Origin: JAPSGB01 sp963775185
GTDB taxonomy: Bacteria > Myxococcota_A > Polyangia > Polyangiales > Polyangiaceae
Assembly (NCBI GenBank): GCA_963775185.1
Contig: CAVZIE010000032.1
Span: 868,001 to 932,000, forward strand
Reading direction: 5' to 3'
Length of the DNA: 64,000 nucleotides
The notes under the pieces were generated by a model. The model saw only the letters and a list, made by a program, of their open reading frames with translations, did not search any database and was not told the origin of the DNA. Shown piece by piece: positions 26,002 through 35,631 of the stretch. Numbering within the stretch: the stretch's first letter is position 1; the number at the start of each line of letters is the position of its first letter. The position numbers and the translations under genes are program-made.

Positions 26002-27058
26002 TCAGACGGCGGGCCGGACCAGTCCGCGGGCGAACGGCTCGACGGCCGCGGCGATCGCCGGTGCGCACGCGTCCGGTCGCCGCGGGTTGAACCAGGCGAA
26101 CGGCTCGACCAGCTGGCGCAGGCGCGGGCGGCGCGCGCGGACGCCGCCGTGGGAGCACTCGACGAGCAGGCTGAGCGCGCCATGCTGGTCGTGGAACCAG
26201 TCGAGCTCCATGCCCGGCGCCGTCACGCCCGGCACCCAGTGGGACGACTGGCACGCGCGGTACGGCCGCGCGCGATCCGCGTGCTCGGCGACGTAGCGCG
26301 CCCAGCGCTTGTGCTCGGCGACATCCACCGGCGCTCCGAGGAACGCACCGTAGGGGTAGAGCACCATGCCCCCGAAGCTGTGGAACGACAGCGCGCGATC
26401 GATCATGGCGCCCGTGAAGAACGCGGTGATCGATCGCACCTCGGGCTCGCTCGCCGGGCTCTCGCCGCCGGAGAAGAGCTCGCCCGGGCAACAGCCGCGC
26501 GACGCTGAAGCGGTCCCAGAAGCTCGGGAAGTTGCGGTTCAGATCGACGCCGCGGGCGTTGTGGCGCACGAAGCGGCGCCGGCCGCTGCGCAGGTTGTCC
26601 TCGACGCGCAGCACGCCGTCGGGGTTCGCCACCACGATCGACACGATCGAGCGGTCCCGGGGCGGACTGTCGACCAGCCGGTCGAGCAGCGCGAGGTGCG
26701 TCTCGATGCCGATCCACTCCGTCGGGTGCAGGCCGCTCAGGAGCGCGGTGGTGCGCCCGGCTTCGCGGTTGCCGATGATCACGGCCCAGAGCGGCTCGCC
26801 CGCCACGCTGTCGCCGATGCGCTCGAGCACCGCACCGCGATCGCACAGCGCGCGCACGGCGAGCAGCATCTCGGCGTAGCCGCGATACGGTCCGAGCCCG
26901 CGCCGCTCGAGCGACAGCGCGAGCGGCGCCTTGTGGTGCCGCGCGATGGCGCGCGCGAGCGCGTCCGATCGCCGGGGTGGCGCCTTGCGACTCGAGCTGC
27001 ATGCCGGTGTTGAAGCACTGCGCCCGCCCAGGCGGAAGCCGCGGCCCATTTGACGCAT
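26002..27058 (-). CDS. M14-family zinc carboxypeptidase-like protein (apparent frameshift)
   Basis: The zinc and catalytic motifs of the M14 family occur in order: LLSGLHPTEWIGIETHLALL (H-x2-E pair), NARGVDLNRNFPSFW (substrate-binding Arg), then in a second frame RALSFHSFGGMVLYPYGAFL (third zinc His) and LSLLVECSHGG (catalytic Glu). The break is near 26490, and the length (1057 nt) supports one extra base. No signal peptide is clear, but the N-terminus is uncertain: ATGs at 27058 or 27049 are possible. The family includes murein-peptide amidases (MpaA-like) and succinylglutamate desuccinylase-like enzymes. Which one applies cannot be decided. Confidence 0.7.
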
Positions 27059-27093
27059 CGCGTCACGCTGTCCTGGCGCTATGGTCCCGCGCC

Positions 27094-29561
27094 TTGGCGA
27101 CCTCCTCCCGTCCGCGCGACGCCGCGCCGTTCGCGATCGTGCTGCTGCTGTTCGTCGTGTCCGGCGCGACCGGGCTCGTCGATCAGCTCTGCTTCTCGAA
27201 GTACCTGACGTACATCGTCGGCGCGACGGCGTACGCCGTGAGCGCCGTGCTCGCCGCGTTCATGACCGGGCTGGCGATCGGCGCGCACTACGGCGGCAAG
27301 CTGTCGTCGCGCATCGAGCGACCGCTGCTCGCCTACGGCCTGTTCGAGCTCGTCGTCGCCGCCGCGGTGGCGATCTACCCGCTGCTCAGCGGCCTGCTCA
27401 CCCCGCTCTACGTCGCGCTCGCCAAGAGCGCACCGGACTCGCTGGCGGTGCTCTCGGTGGCGCGCTGGCTGCTGGCGATGCTGCTCGTCGTCTTGCCGAC
27501 GACGGCGATGGGCGCGACGCTGCCGCTGCTGTCCCGGTTCATCGGCGCCGGGGGCGGCGCGACCGACAAGGCCGACGCCGATCGCCGCGAGCGCCGTCTG
27601 GGCTCGCTCTACGCCGTCAATACGCTCGGCGGTGCCGCCGGCGCGCTCGGCGCGGCCTACTGGATCGTGCCGGCGCTCGGCCTCTCCGGCACGCTGCACG
27701 CCGCCGCCGGCGCGAGCGCCGTGATCGGACTGATCGCCATCGCCTTCGGATTGCGCGGGGCGCGCATGCCCAGGCTCGCGAGCGATGGGGTTGTGGGTCG
27801 GTCCGGCGCGGAATCCCACGGACGGGCCGAGCGCGACGCGGCCCACGACAAGCCCGCGTTCCTCGCCGAACGAGCCCGACGATCGCGAGCTCGTGCTGCT
27901 GTCGCTGCTCGCCTTCGCGTCGGGTTGGCTGGTGTTCGCGGCAGAGGTCGTGTTCACCCACCTGCTCGCGCTCGTCATCGGCAACAGCGCGTACGCGTTC
28001 GGACTGATCCTGGCCGTGTTCCTCACGTGCCTGTTCGTCGGCGCGTCGCTCGCGCCGCGCGCCCAGGCGCGGCTGGGCGAAGCGGCGCTGCCCCTGGGGC
28101 TGGCGGCCACCGGGCTCGCGCTGCTGCTCGCCCTGCCGCTCTGGGACAAGATGCCGGCGCTGCTCGCCAACACCGGCGAGCACGTGGAGACGTTCGCCGG
28201 CCGCGAAGCGCTGCGCGGCGGCGTCGCTTTCCTGGTGCTGTGCGTGCCCACGACGCTGATGGGCCTCACCTTCCCGCTGCTGCTGCAGCGCGTGGCGCGC
28301 TTCGCCGCGGTCGGACAGCTCGTCGGCCGGCTCACGGCGATCAACACCGTGGGTGCCGTGGTGGGCTCGCTGCTCACGGGCTACGCGATCCTGCCGCTGC
28401 TCGGCTCGCAGCGATCGCTGATCCTGATCGCGCTGGTCTTCGTCGGCGCCGCCTTGCCCGCCGTGCGGCGGGCGCCGGCGCGGGCCGCGCGCGTCACGCG
28501 CTGGGTCGCCGTCGCCGGCGCGGTCACCGCGATCCTGGTGCCGCGTTGGGATCTGTCGCAGCTGAACCGCGGCACGAACGTGTACTTCGACGGCGGCCAG
28601 GCCACGGGCAAGGTCGTCATGATCCGCGAGGACGTACACGGCGGCGTCACCACGGTGATGGAGCACGACGGCGTCAAGACACTGCTCACCAACGGCAAGT
28701 TCCAGGGCAACACCGGCTGGGAGATGCGCGCCCAGCGCTTCTTCGCCCACTACCCGTCGCTGTTCGTCCACGACTTCAATCACGTGCTGGTGATCGGCAT
28801 GGGCACCGGCACGACGCTCGGCACACTGGAGGCGTACCCGTGGAAGCAGATGGACGTCGCGGAGATCTCGCCGGCGATCGTCGAGGCGGCGGGCCGCTAC
28901 TTCACCGAGCCGAACCGCAACGCGCTCGCCGACCCGCGCGTGCACATCCACCACGCCGACGGCCGCAACTACCTCCTGGTCGACAGCGAGCGCTACGACA
29001 TGATCAGCATGGAGCTGTCGAGCATCTGGTTCGCCGGCGCCTCCAGCCTCTACAGCCGCGAGTACTACGCGCTGGTGCACCAGCACCTGAAGCCCGGCGG
29101 CATCTTCCAGCAGTGGGTGCAGCTCCACCACGTCTACCGCCGCGACTTCGCCACTATCCTGCGCACGCTCCGCCTGGAGTTCGACCACGTGGCGCTCTTC
29201 TACGGCGGCGGACAGGGCATCCTGGTGGCCTCGGATCTGCCGCTGCGCGCCTCCGCCGCCCACCTGGAGGCGCTGCAGGCGTCGGCCGGATATCCAGGCG
29301 ACGATCCCCCGCGGCCGCCCGTTGCCGACGCTGCTCGACGACATCCTCGTGCTCGACGACGGGCTCGATCGCTTCCTCGACCACACCGCCGAGCTGGCCC
29401 ACGTGCCGGTGTCGAGCCTGGTCTCCACGGACGACAACCTGTATCTCGAGTACGCGACCCCGCGGGGCAACGTGCTGCCGTGGTCGCACCGCGAACAGCT
29501 GGTCGGCGAACTGAAGCAGTACCGCGACCCGGACGCCATCGACGCGCTCTTGATCCCCTGA
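27094..29561 (+). CDS. Polytopic membrane protein fused to a spermidine-synthase-like domain (apparent frameshifts)
   Basis: The N-terminal half has about a dozen hydrophobic helices (APFAIVLLLFVVSGATGLVD, LLLVVLPTTAMGATLPLLSR, FLVLCVPTTLMGLTFPLLLQ), a repeated arrangement like known membrane spermidine-synthase fusions. The C-terminal domain has VLVIGMGTGTTLGTLEAYPW, MDVAEISPAIVEAAGRYF, HHADGRNYLLVDSERYDMIS and LKPGGIFQQWVQLHHVYRRD, the Rossmann aminopropyltransferase pattern. One frame change lies between about 27770 and 27890, where a REP-like copy sits (27798-27817). Another is near 29310 before LLDDILVLDDGLDRFLDH. The start is uncertain; a TTG at 27094 is used. Such fusions are mostly of unknown substrate. 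Confidence 0.72.
27798..27817. repeat. REP-like element at a frame break
   Basis: TCGGTCCGGCGCGGAATCCC is a copy of the dispersed element. It falls between two helix blocks of the spermidine-synthase fusion, where the reading frame also changes. Confidence 0.6.
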
Positions 29562-29619
29562 GCGGCGCGCCGCTTCGAACCCGGTGACTCGGGAGCACAG
29601 CCATGTTATTCGCTGGCTC

Positions 29620-30306
29620 ATGCGGGGCGTTGTCTTGGCATTCGCGTTGCTGCTCGCCGGCTGCGCGACCTCCGTGCAACGCCTCGACGGCGAGGTGAAG
29701 ACGGCCGCAGGTCCGGCCCGGACCCCGTGCGAGACGCGCACCTGGCTGGTCGTCGCGCCGACGCGCACCGAGTTCGCCGAGCGCGGCACGAAGACCACGA
29801 GCAAGCGCGACGACGCCCTCGGGCTGTACCGGGTCGGTGCCCCGTTCCCGGAGTCGATCCCCGCCCTCGCGACGGAGCTGCCGCCGTCGCCGATGGTCGA
29901 GCGCCACACCACCGCCGTCCACGACTACGACCGCCAGCGCCTCACCGCCGCCATCCTCGGCGGCGCCGGCGTCGCCGCGATCGCTATCGGCACGATCGTG
30001 TTCATCAACGCGTTCGAGACCACGACCACGCGCAACTCCGCCGGCGCGTTGCAGGAGCAACACAACCTCGCCGGCGGTCGCGCCGCCCTCGGCGGCGTGC
30101 TCATCGGCGTAGGCTTCGGGCTCGGCATCGGCGGCATCGTCGCCAGCCCGAGCCAGGCGGACCGCGCGCGCGGCGACTCCGCGCGCTACACGTTCCTGCC
30201 ACCCGACGACTCGCGCGACGACGTGACGCACCTCGTCGACGAGCACAACGAGAAGGTGCGCAACACCTGCTCGGCGGGCAAGCCCGAGCCGGCGTCGCCG
30301 GAGTAG
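29620..30306 (+). CDS. Hypothetical lipoprotein with two membrane segments
   Basis: The ATG at 29620 starts MRGVVLAFALLLAGCATSVQ, a lipoprotein signal (Cys15). A GTG at 29584 would add 12 residues ahead of it and is less likely. Later hydrophobic stretches AAILGGAGVAAIAIGTIVFI and GGVLIGVGFGLGIGGIVASP flank a short hydrophilic loop. The C-terminus is charged. Family not recognised. It is convergent with ddl, with two bases between stops. Confidence 0.65.
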   Translation: MRGVVLAFALLLAGCATSVQRLDGEVKTAAGPARTPCETRTWLVVAPTRTEFAERGTKTTSKRDDALGLYRVGAPFPESIPALATELPPSPMVERHTTAVHDYDRQRLTAAILGGAGVAAIAIGTIVFINAFETTTTRNSAGALQEQHNLAGGRAALGGVLIGVGFGLGIGGIVASPSQADRARGDSARYTFLPPDDSRDDVTHLVDEHNEKVRNTCSAGKPEPASPE

Positions 30307-30308
30307 CG

Positions 30309-31334
30309 TCAGACGGCGATTTCGAGCGCGGTGGGCTCGGCCGTCGTCGCCGGCTCGGCTGCCGTCGCCGCGGGACGCCGCGCGCTCGGCGCGCGGCGCG
30401 CCGGCTGGGCCGTGTGACAGCGCGCGCGCTCGGCGATCGCCTCGCACAGCTCGGTGAAGCCGAAGCCGGCAGACTGGGCGATCTTCGGCAGCAAGCTGGT
30501 CGGCGTCATCCCCGGCAGCGTGTTGACCTCGAGCACGTACTCGTTCTGGCCCTCGGTCACGAGCAGATCGACGCGCGCCGCACCGCTCGTGTCCAGCGCC
30601 TGCGCCGCGCGCTCGGCCAGGTTCAACACGCCGCGATAGCGCGTCGCCGGCAGTCGCGCCGGCATGAAGTACTCGGTCATGCCCGGCGTGTACTTCGCCT
30701 CGTAGTCGTACATGCCGCTCTTCGGCGCGATCTCGATGGCGCCCAGAACGCGGCCGTCGAGGATCCCGACCGCGACCTCGCGCCCGGTGATGAAGCGCTC
30801 GATCAGCACGGAGTCGTCGAACTCCAGCGCGCCCTCGACGGCGCGAGCGAGCTCGCTCATGTTCGAGGCCCGCGCGACGCCAATGCTGGAGCCCTCGCGA
30901 CGCGGCTTGACCACGACCGGGAAGCCGAACGACCCGTGGACGTCCTCCAGATCCGCCGGCGTGTGACCCGCGCCGAACACGTAGTACGGCGGCGTCGGCA
31001 CGTTGTGCAGCCGGAACAGCTCCTTGCTCTTGAGCTTGTCCATGGCGAGCGCGCTCGCGAGCACGCTCGACCCCGTGTAGGGCACGCCCAGCATCTCGAG
31101 CATGCCCTGGATGCACCCGTCCTCGCCGAGCCGGCCGTGCAGCGCCAGGAACGCGACGTCGATGCGCGCGTCGCGTACCAGCTGGTACGCGTCCGCGTCG
31201 GAGGAAAGCTCGAGCCGCACCACGTCGCGTCCGGCGTCCTCCAACGCGCGAGCCACCGCTCCGCCGGATCGCAGGGATATCTCCCGCTCCGCGGACGTTC
31301 CACCCATCAGAATCCCGATGCGCTTGCCTCTCAT
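30309..31334 (-). CDS. ddl: D-alanine--D-alanine ligase
   Basis: An ATP-grasp enzyme joining two D-Ala for peptidoglycan precursors in the cytosol. Motifs in order: IGILMGGTSAEREISLRSG, AFLALHGRLGEDGCIQGMLE, GVPYTGSSVLASALAMDK, FPVVVKPRREGSSIGV, LIERFITGREVAVGIL and VLEVNTLPGMTPTSLLPKIA. The start ATG follows GGAGCTGGGC. Compared with typical Ddl (about 305 residues) it has an extra Ala/Arg/Pro-rich tail of about 35 residues (AQPARRAPSARRPAATAAEP). The gene is downstream of PP2C but separated by a repeat-bearing gap of 259 bases, so it probably has its own promoter. Confidence 0.95.
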   Translation of the reverse strand: MRGKRIGILMGGTSAEREISLRSGGAVARALEDAGRDVVRLELSSDADAYQLVRDARIDVAFLALHGRLGEDGCIQGMLEMLGVPYTGSSVLASALAMDKLKSKELFRLHNVPTPPYYVFGAGHTPADLEDVHGSFGFPVVVKPRREGSSIGVARASNMSELARAVEGALEFDDSVLIERFITGREVAVGILDGRVLGAIEIAPKSGMYDYEAKYTPGMTEYFMPARLPATRYRGVLNLAERAAQALDTSGAARVDLLVTEGQNEYVLEVNTLPGMTPTSLLPKIAQSAGFGFTELCEAIAERARCHTAQPARRAPSARRPAATAAEPATTAEPTALEIAV

Positions 31335-31593
31335 GCCCAGCTCCTGGCTAGTCCCCGAGCGTTAGCCAAACCGGCACGAAACGGACAAGTTACCGACAAG
31401 CGTCCACTTTTTCCCAACCCTTGAAACACGTTCTATTGATGCCGGTCCGGCGCGGAATCCCGCCATCGCGACCCACCGCCATCGCGCGCTCGCGAGACGC
31501 CCCTGGCTCCGCGACGTGAAGGGCGCCGGCGCGGCGCAGTACGATTCTACGACTTCGGGCGCGGCGCGGGGTTCCGCGCCGGACCGGCAGGCG
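31335..31593. other. Intergenic region with an inverted pair of REP-like elements
   Basis: Copies at 31440-31461 and 31568-31589 face each other 106 bases apart, both including the TGCCGGTCCGGCGCGG core. The region also holds the ddl 5' flank, with a ribosome site near 31340. No gene is seen. Confidence 0.6.
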
Positions 31594-32364
31594 TCAGCAG
31601 ACTTCGACGATGATCGCGGTGATGTTGTCGCGGCCGCCGCGACTGTTGGCGAGATCGATCAGGCGCTGCACCGCCGCATGGCCGCCCGGCGCGACGAGCT
31701 CGGCGATCTCGTCCATGCGCAGATAACCGTGGAGACCGTCGCTGCACAGGAGGTACACGTCGCCGAGCTCCAGATCGAGGATGCTGGTGTCGACCTGCAC
31801 GTAGTCGCGGTTGCCGACGGCGCGCGTGATCACGTTGCGATGCTTGCTGCGCTTGGCCTCTTCCTCGTTGATCAGGCCCTGCTTCAGCTGCCACGCGATC
31901 AGCGTGTGATCTTCGGTGAGCTGCGTGACGTCGGTGGAGCGCACGCGGTAGATGCGGCTGTCGCCCACCTGGGCGAGCACGCCGTAGTCGCCGCAGCTGA
32001 TCATGGCGCTGATGGTCGTGCCCATGCCGGCCTTGCCTTGATCGAGCTCGGCCATGGCGAACACCATGTACGTCGCCGCTTGCACCGCGCCCTCGAGCAT
32101 GCGCGAAGCGGCGCGCGCCTTTTCCTCGGAGAAGTCGCCGCCTAGATCGAGGGTGCGCTGGCCGCGCTTGACCATGCCGTAGATGGTGTCGATGGCTTCC
32201 TGGCTCGCGACCTCGCCGGCGGCGTGGCCACCCATTCCGTCCGCGACGACCCACAACCCGAGCTCGTCGTCGCACAGGTAGGCGTCCTCGTTGACCTTGC
32301 GCCGCTTTCCGACGTCGGAACCGCCGTAGGAGACGATGCGTAGCGGGTCGCCCGAGACTGCCAT
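31594..32364 (-). CDS. PP2C-family Ser/Thr protein phosphatase
   Basis: A 256-residue cytosolic PPM phosphatase. Metal-binding motifs are present: NEDAYLCDDELGLWVVADGM followed by GGHAAGE, then GMGTTISAMI, VGDSRIYRVR, LLCSDGLHGYL and GGRDNITAIIVEV. It would remove phosphates placed by Hanks-type kinases such as the two in this window. The start at 32364 (MAVSGDPLRIVSYGG) is preferred over 32394 because the family homology begins there. Confidence 0.92.
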   Translation of the reverse strand: MAVSGDPLRIVSYGGSDVGKRRKVNEDAYLCDDELGLWVVADGMGGHAAGEVASQEAIDTIYGMVKRGQRTLDLGGDFSEEKARAASRMLEGAVQAATYMVFAMAELDQGKAGMGTTISAMISCGDYGVLAQVGDSRIYRVRSTDVTQLTEDHTLIAWQLKQGLINEEEAKRSKHRNVITRAVGNRDYVQVDTSILDLELGDVYLLCSDGLHGYLRMDEIAELVAPGGHAAVQRLIDLANSRGGRDNITAIIVEVC

Positions 32365-32488
32365 CGTCGCCGACAATAGCCGCTCGGCCGGCAAAAATCC
32401 GTAGCGTCGTCACGAACCGCGCTCTGGACGGCCAGCGCCCGGTTCGCCACGCTTGCGCCAGCCCCGGGCGCCAAATACCGTGCTGCCC

Positions 32489-33643
32489 ATGCCGGCACCG
32501 GCAATGAGCTTCGAAGTCCGGGCCCACGGCCAGAATCCGGCCGATCAGGTCGCCCGTGCGCTTTCCGGGGCGTTGGCCCAGGTCGGCAAGCCCGCCGGCG
32601 CGCTGGTGTTCGCGAGCGGGCCGCTAGCCGGCAAGCTCGACGAGATCGCGACGGCGGCGGCGCGCGTGGCGGCGGGCACCCCGCTGCTCGTGGTCAGCGG
32701 CGCCGGCGTGCTCAGCGAGCGCGGCGAAATCGAGGGACACGGCGCAGCGACCGGGATCGTCTGGGCGGGCGGCGAGGCGGAGGCGCTGACGTCCGACGCT
32801 TCCACGCCGGACGACCTCGGCGAGGCCCTGGCGCGGCAGATCGGCGATCGGGTCGGGCGGCGTGCCCCCGCGGTACTGGTGTTCGTGAAGCCCGAGGGCT
32901 TCGACCCGGCGGTGCTCGAGCCGCTGCGCCAGACCCGCGGGACCGAACACGTCATCGGCGCCGGCGTCGTCGGCGAGCCCGGTCTGTTCGCCGTCGACCG
33001 CACCGGGCGCGTCTCGACCGGCGGCGGCGTCGGCCTCGTGCTGCGCGGCGTCCCCCCGCCCCTGATCCGCACGTCGCCGGCGTGCAGACTGCTGGCGCCG
33101 TTCCGACCGATCACGGAGACGCGCGGATCGATGGTCGTGCGCGTCGGCGACGAGGCCGCGCTCGATTTGCTGACCGCCGTGGGCGAGCGCCTCGAGGACC
33201 AGCCCCTGCTGTTCGCGGTGCTCGCCGAGGAAGCGGGCCCGGACGACCCGCCGGGGCGCCCGCCACTGCTCGTGCGCGGCGTGCAGGGCGTCGATCCCGT
33301 CCGGCGCGGCCTGATGATCTCCGGAGAAGTGCGCGAAGGCATGCGCCTGTCGTTCGCCGTGCGAGACGCTTCGGCGGCCCGCGCCGATCTGACGTCGGTC
33401 GCGCGTCAGATGCGTCGCGAGATCGCTGGAGCGGCGCCGCGCTTCGGGATCTACATCAACTGCGCCGGGCGGGGTGCCAACCTGTACGGCGCCGACGACG
33501 TCGATACGCGACTCATCAAGGGGAGCTTCGGCGATATCCCGCTCGCCGGCATGCAGTCCGCGTTCGAGATCGCGCCGCACGCCGGCAGGCCGTCGATGCA
33601 CCTGTACACCGGCGTGGTCGTGCTGTTCACCGCGCCGAGCTGA
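32489..33643 (+). CDS. FIST-domain sensor protein
   Basis: A protein of about 384 residues with FIST_N features (PAGALVFASGPLAGKLDEIA, TPLLVVSGAGVLSERGEIEG, LVFVKPEGFDPAVLEPLRQT) and FIST_C features (EEAGPDDPPGRPPLLVRGVQ, GLMISGEVREGMRLSFAVRD, GIYINCAGRGANLYGADDVD). FIST domains are proposed intracellular ligand sensors for small molecules such as amino acids. There is no fused output domain here, so it may signal through a partner. It ends 8 bases before the export-gate gene and is probably co-transcribed with it. The second Met (32504) is an alternative start. Confidence 0.85.
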   Translation: MPAPAMSFEVRAHGQNPADQVARALSGALAQVGKPAGALVFASGPLAGKLDEIATAAARVAAGTPLLVVSGAGVLSERGEIEGHGAATGIVWAGGEAEALTSDASTPDDLGEALARQIGDRVGRRAPAVLVFVKPEGFDPAVLEPLRQTRGTEHVIGAGVVGEPGLFAVDRTGRVSTGGGVGLVLRGVPPPLIRTSPACRLLAPFRPITETRGSMVVRVGDEAALDLLTAVGERLEDQPLLFAVLAEEAGPDDPPGRPPLLVRGVQGVDPVRRGLMISGEVREGMRLSFAVRDASAARADLTSVARQMRREIAGAAPRFGIYINCAGRGANLYGADDVDTRLIKGSFGDIPLAGMQSAFEIAPHAGRPSMHLYTGVVVLFTAPS

Positions 33644-33651
33644 GGTCGACG

Positions 33652-35628
33652 ATGGCAACGCCCAAGGCCCTGCAGATCGGAACCCGTCGGCGCAGCCTCG
33701 GCACCGCCGACGCGGCGCTCGCCGCGCTCGTGATCGCCGTCGTCGCGATGATGGTCGTGCCGCTGCCGACCTGGCTGCTCGACATCCTGATCGCGTCGAA
33801 CATCGCGTCGTCCGTGGCGATCCTGCTGGTCACGCTCTACGTCCCCGACGCGCTCGGCATTTCCGCCTTCCCTACGCTGCTCCTGATCACGACGCTGGTC
33901 CGCCTGTCGCTGAACGTGTCGAGCACGCGGCTCATCCTGTTGCAGGCGAACGCCGGCGAGGTGATCAAGGCCTTCGGCACCTTCGTGGTTCGCGGCAACT
34001 ACGTCGTGGGCGCGGTGATTTTCCTGATCCTGGCGATCATCCAGTTCATCGTGATCGCCAAGGGCGCAGAGCGCGTGGCCGAGGTTGGCGCGCGCTTCAC
34101 GCTCGACGCCATGCCCGGCAAGCAGATGGCCATCGACGCCGAGCTCCGATCCGGCGGCATCGACGGCAACGAGGCCAAGCGCCGGCGCCGACAGCTCGCC
34201 CGCGAGAGCCAGTTCTACGGCGCGATGGACGGCGCGATGAAGTTCGTGAAGGGCGACGTGATCGCGTCGTTCTTGATCACGACGATCAACATCCTGGCCG
34301 GCCTCGCCATCGGCGTCGGGCAGAAGCATATGGAGGTCGTCAGCGCGCTCAAGCGCTACGGCCTGCTCACCATCGGCGACGGCCTGGTGACGCAGATCCC
34401 GGCGCTCTTGCTGGCGACGGCCGCCGGCATCCTGGTGACCCGCGTCGCCACCGAGGAGCCGGACACGTCGCTCGGCGAGGAGCTCGGCGCGCAGCTGCTC
34501 GGCGCGCCGCGCGCGCTGCGCGTGGCGAGCGTGTTCGTGTTCATCCTGGCGGCCATCCCGGGCCTGCCTGCCCTGCCCTTCGTCGTGATCGGCGCGCTCT
34601 TGTTCGTCGCGTCCCGCGCCCGCGCCCAGCACCTTCGCGCCGCCGAAGCGCCGGGCGCGGCCGAGCCCGTCCAGCGCCGAGAGGGCGGCGGTGGCCCGCG
34701 CTTCGTACCGGTCGTGGTCCCGTGGTCGCTCGACGTGTCGGCCGATCTGGCGTCGCTCATCGAGGACGACATGCGCGGCGACGAGCTCCGTCGCGCCGGC
34801 ATCCGCTCCGCCGGCGCGGCGGCGCAGGAGCTGCTCTTCCGCGAGCTCGGCGTGCCCTTGCCGGCGTGCCGCGTGGAGGTGTCCGATGAGCTGCCGGATC
34901 GGCTCGTCGCGCTCTCGATCCACGAGGTGCCGGCAGCCATCTTCGAGATCCCGGCGGAGGTCGAGCCCGCGGCGCTGGCCGAGCACGTGCTGGGCGAAGC
35001 GCTGGGCATGCTCAGGACCCGCGCCGCCGACTTCATGGGCATCGCCGAGACCCAGGTGCTGCTCGATCAGCTCGAACAGATCGCGCCGGCCACGGTGCGC
35101 CAGGTGGTGCCCAAGCCGGTGAGCCTGACGCTGCTCGCCGACATCCTGCGCCGGCTCGTAGAGGAGAACGTGAGCGTGCGCGATCTCAAGGGCATCCTCG
35201 AAGCGCTCGCCCAGGTCGCGAACGCCGACAAGGATCCGTTGAACCTCGCGGAGTACGTCCGCTCGCAGCTGCGTCGCACCATCACCCACGAGCTGACTCA
35301 CGGCGGTCAGGAGCTCGTCGTGTGCCTGCTCGATCCGCAGATCGAGGAAGCGGTGCGCGGCGCGATCGCGCGGACCGGTGCCGGCTCCTTCCTCACCCTC
35401 GCACCCGCGGCCGCGCGCGACATCGTGACCGCGGTCCGGCGCGCCCTCGCGTCGTCGGACCTGCCCGATCCGACGCAGCCGATCGTGCTCACGCAGCCCG
35501 ACGTGCGCCGCTTCGTCAAGAAGCTGCTCGAGACCGATTTCCCGTCGCTGCGCGTCGTCAGCTATGCCGAGCTCTTGCCCGAGCTCGGTATCAAGCCCGC
35601 CGCGCGGGCGACGCTCGCCGGCCTGTAG
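33652..35628 (+). CDS. sctV: Type III secretion export-gate protein SctV/FlhA family
   Basis: A 658-residue member of the FHIPEP family. The N-terminal half has about eight membrane helices and the FHIPEP signature (RLSLNVSSTRLILLQANAGE). It also contains the conserved cytoplasmic loop IAKGAERVAEVGARFTLDAM, PGKQMAIDAELRSGGIDGNE and SQFYGAMDGAMKFVKGD, then LTIGDGLVTQIPALLLATAA. The C-terminal cytosolic half ends AELLPELGIKPAARATLAGL. Sequence pattern favours the secretion (SctV) over the flagellar type. It normally forms the nonameric export gate with SctRSTU, but no other secretion gene is within this window. Confidence 0.88.
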   Translation: MATPKALQIGTRRRSLGTADAALAALVIAVVAMMVVPLPTWLLDILIASNIASSVAILLVTLYVPDALGISAFPTLLLITTLVRLSLNVSSTRLILLQANAGEVIKAFGTFVVRGNYVVGAVIFLILAIIQFIVIAKGAERVAEVGARFTLDAMPGKQMAIDAELRSGGIDGNEAKRRRRQLARESQFYGAMDGAMKFVKGDVIASFLITTINILAGLAIGVGQKHMEVVSALKRYGLLTIGDGLVTQIPALLLATAAGILVTRVATEEPDTSLGEELGAQLLGAPRALRVASVFVFILAAIPGLPALPFVVIGALLFVASRARAQHLRAAEAPGAAEPVQRREGGGGPRFVPVVVPWSLDVSADLASLIEDDMRGDELRRAGIRSAGAAAQELLFRELGVPLPACRVEVSDELPDRLVALSIHEVPAAIFEIPAEVEPAALAEHVLGEALGMLRTRAADFMGIAETQVLLDQLEQIAPATVRQVVPKPVSLTLLADILRRLVEENVSVRDLKGILEALAQVANADKDPLNLAEYVRSQLRRTITHELTHGGQELVVCLLDPQIEEAVRGAIARTGAGSFLTLAPAAARDIVTAVRRALASSDLPDPTQPIVLTQPDVRRFVKKLLETDFPSLRVVSYAELLPELGIKPAARATLAGL

Positions 35629-35631
35629 GCG

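Noticed and set aside
27081..28007. ATG at 27081 as start of a 308-codon gene
   Set aside because: That frame is Arg-rich and lacks the membrane helices, which lie in the frame beginning with TTG at 27094.
33299..33310. GTCCGGCGCGG in the FIST gene as another repeat copy
   Set aside because: It encodes the PVRRG of a family-typical segment, is only 11 bases long and lacks the flanking bases of the element.
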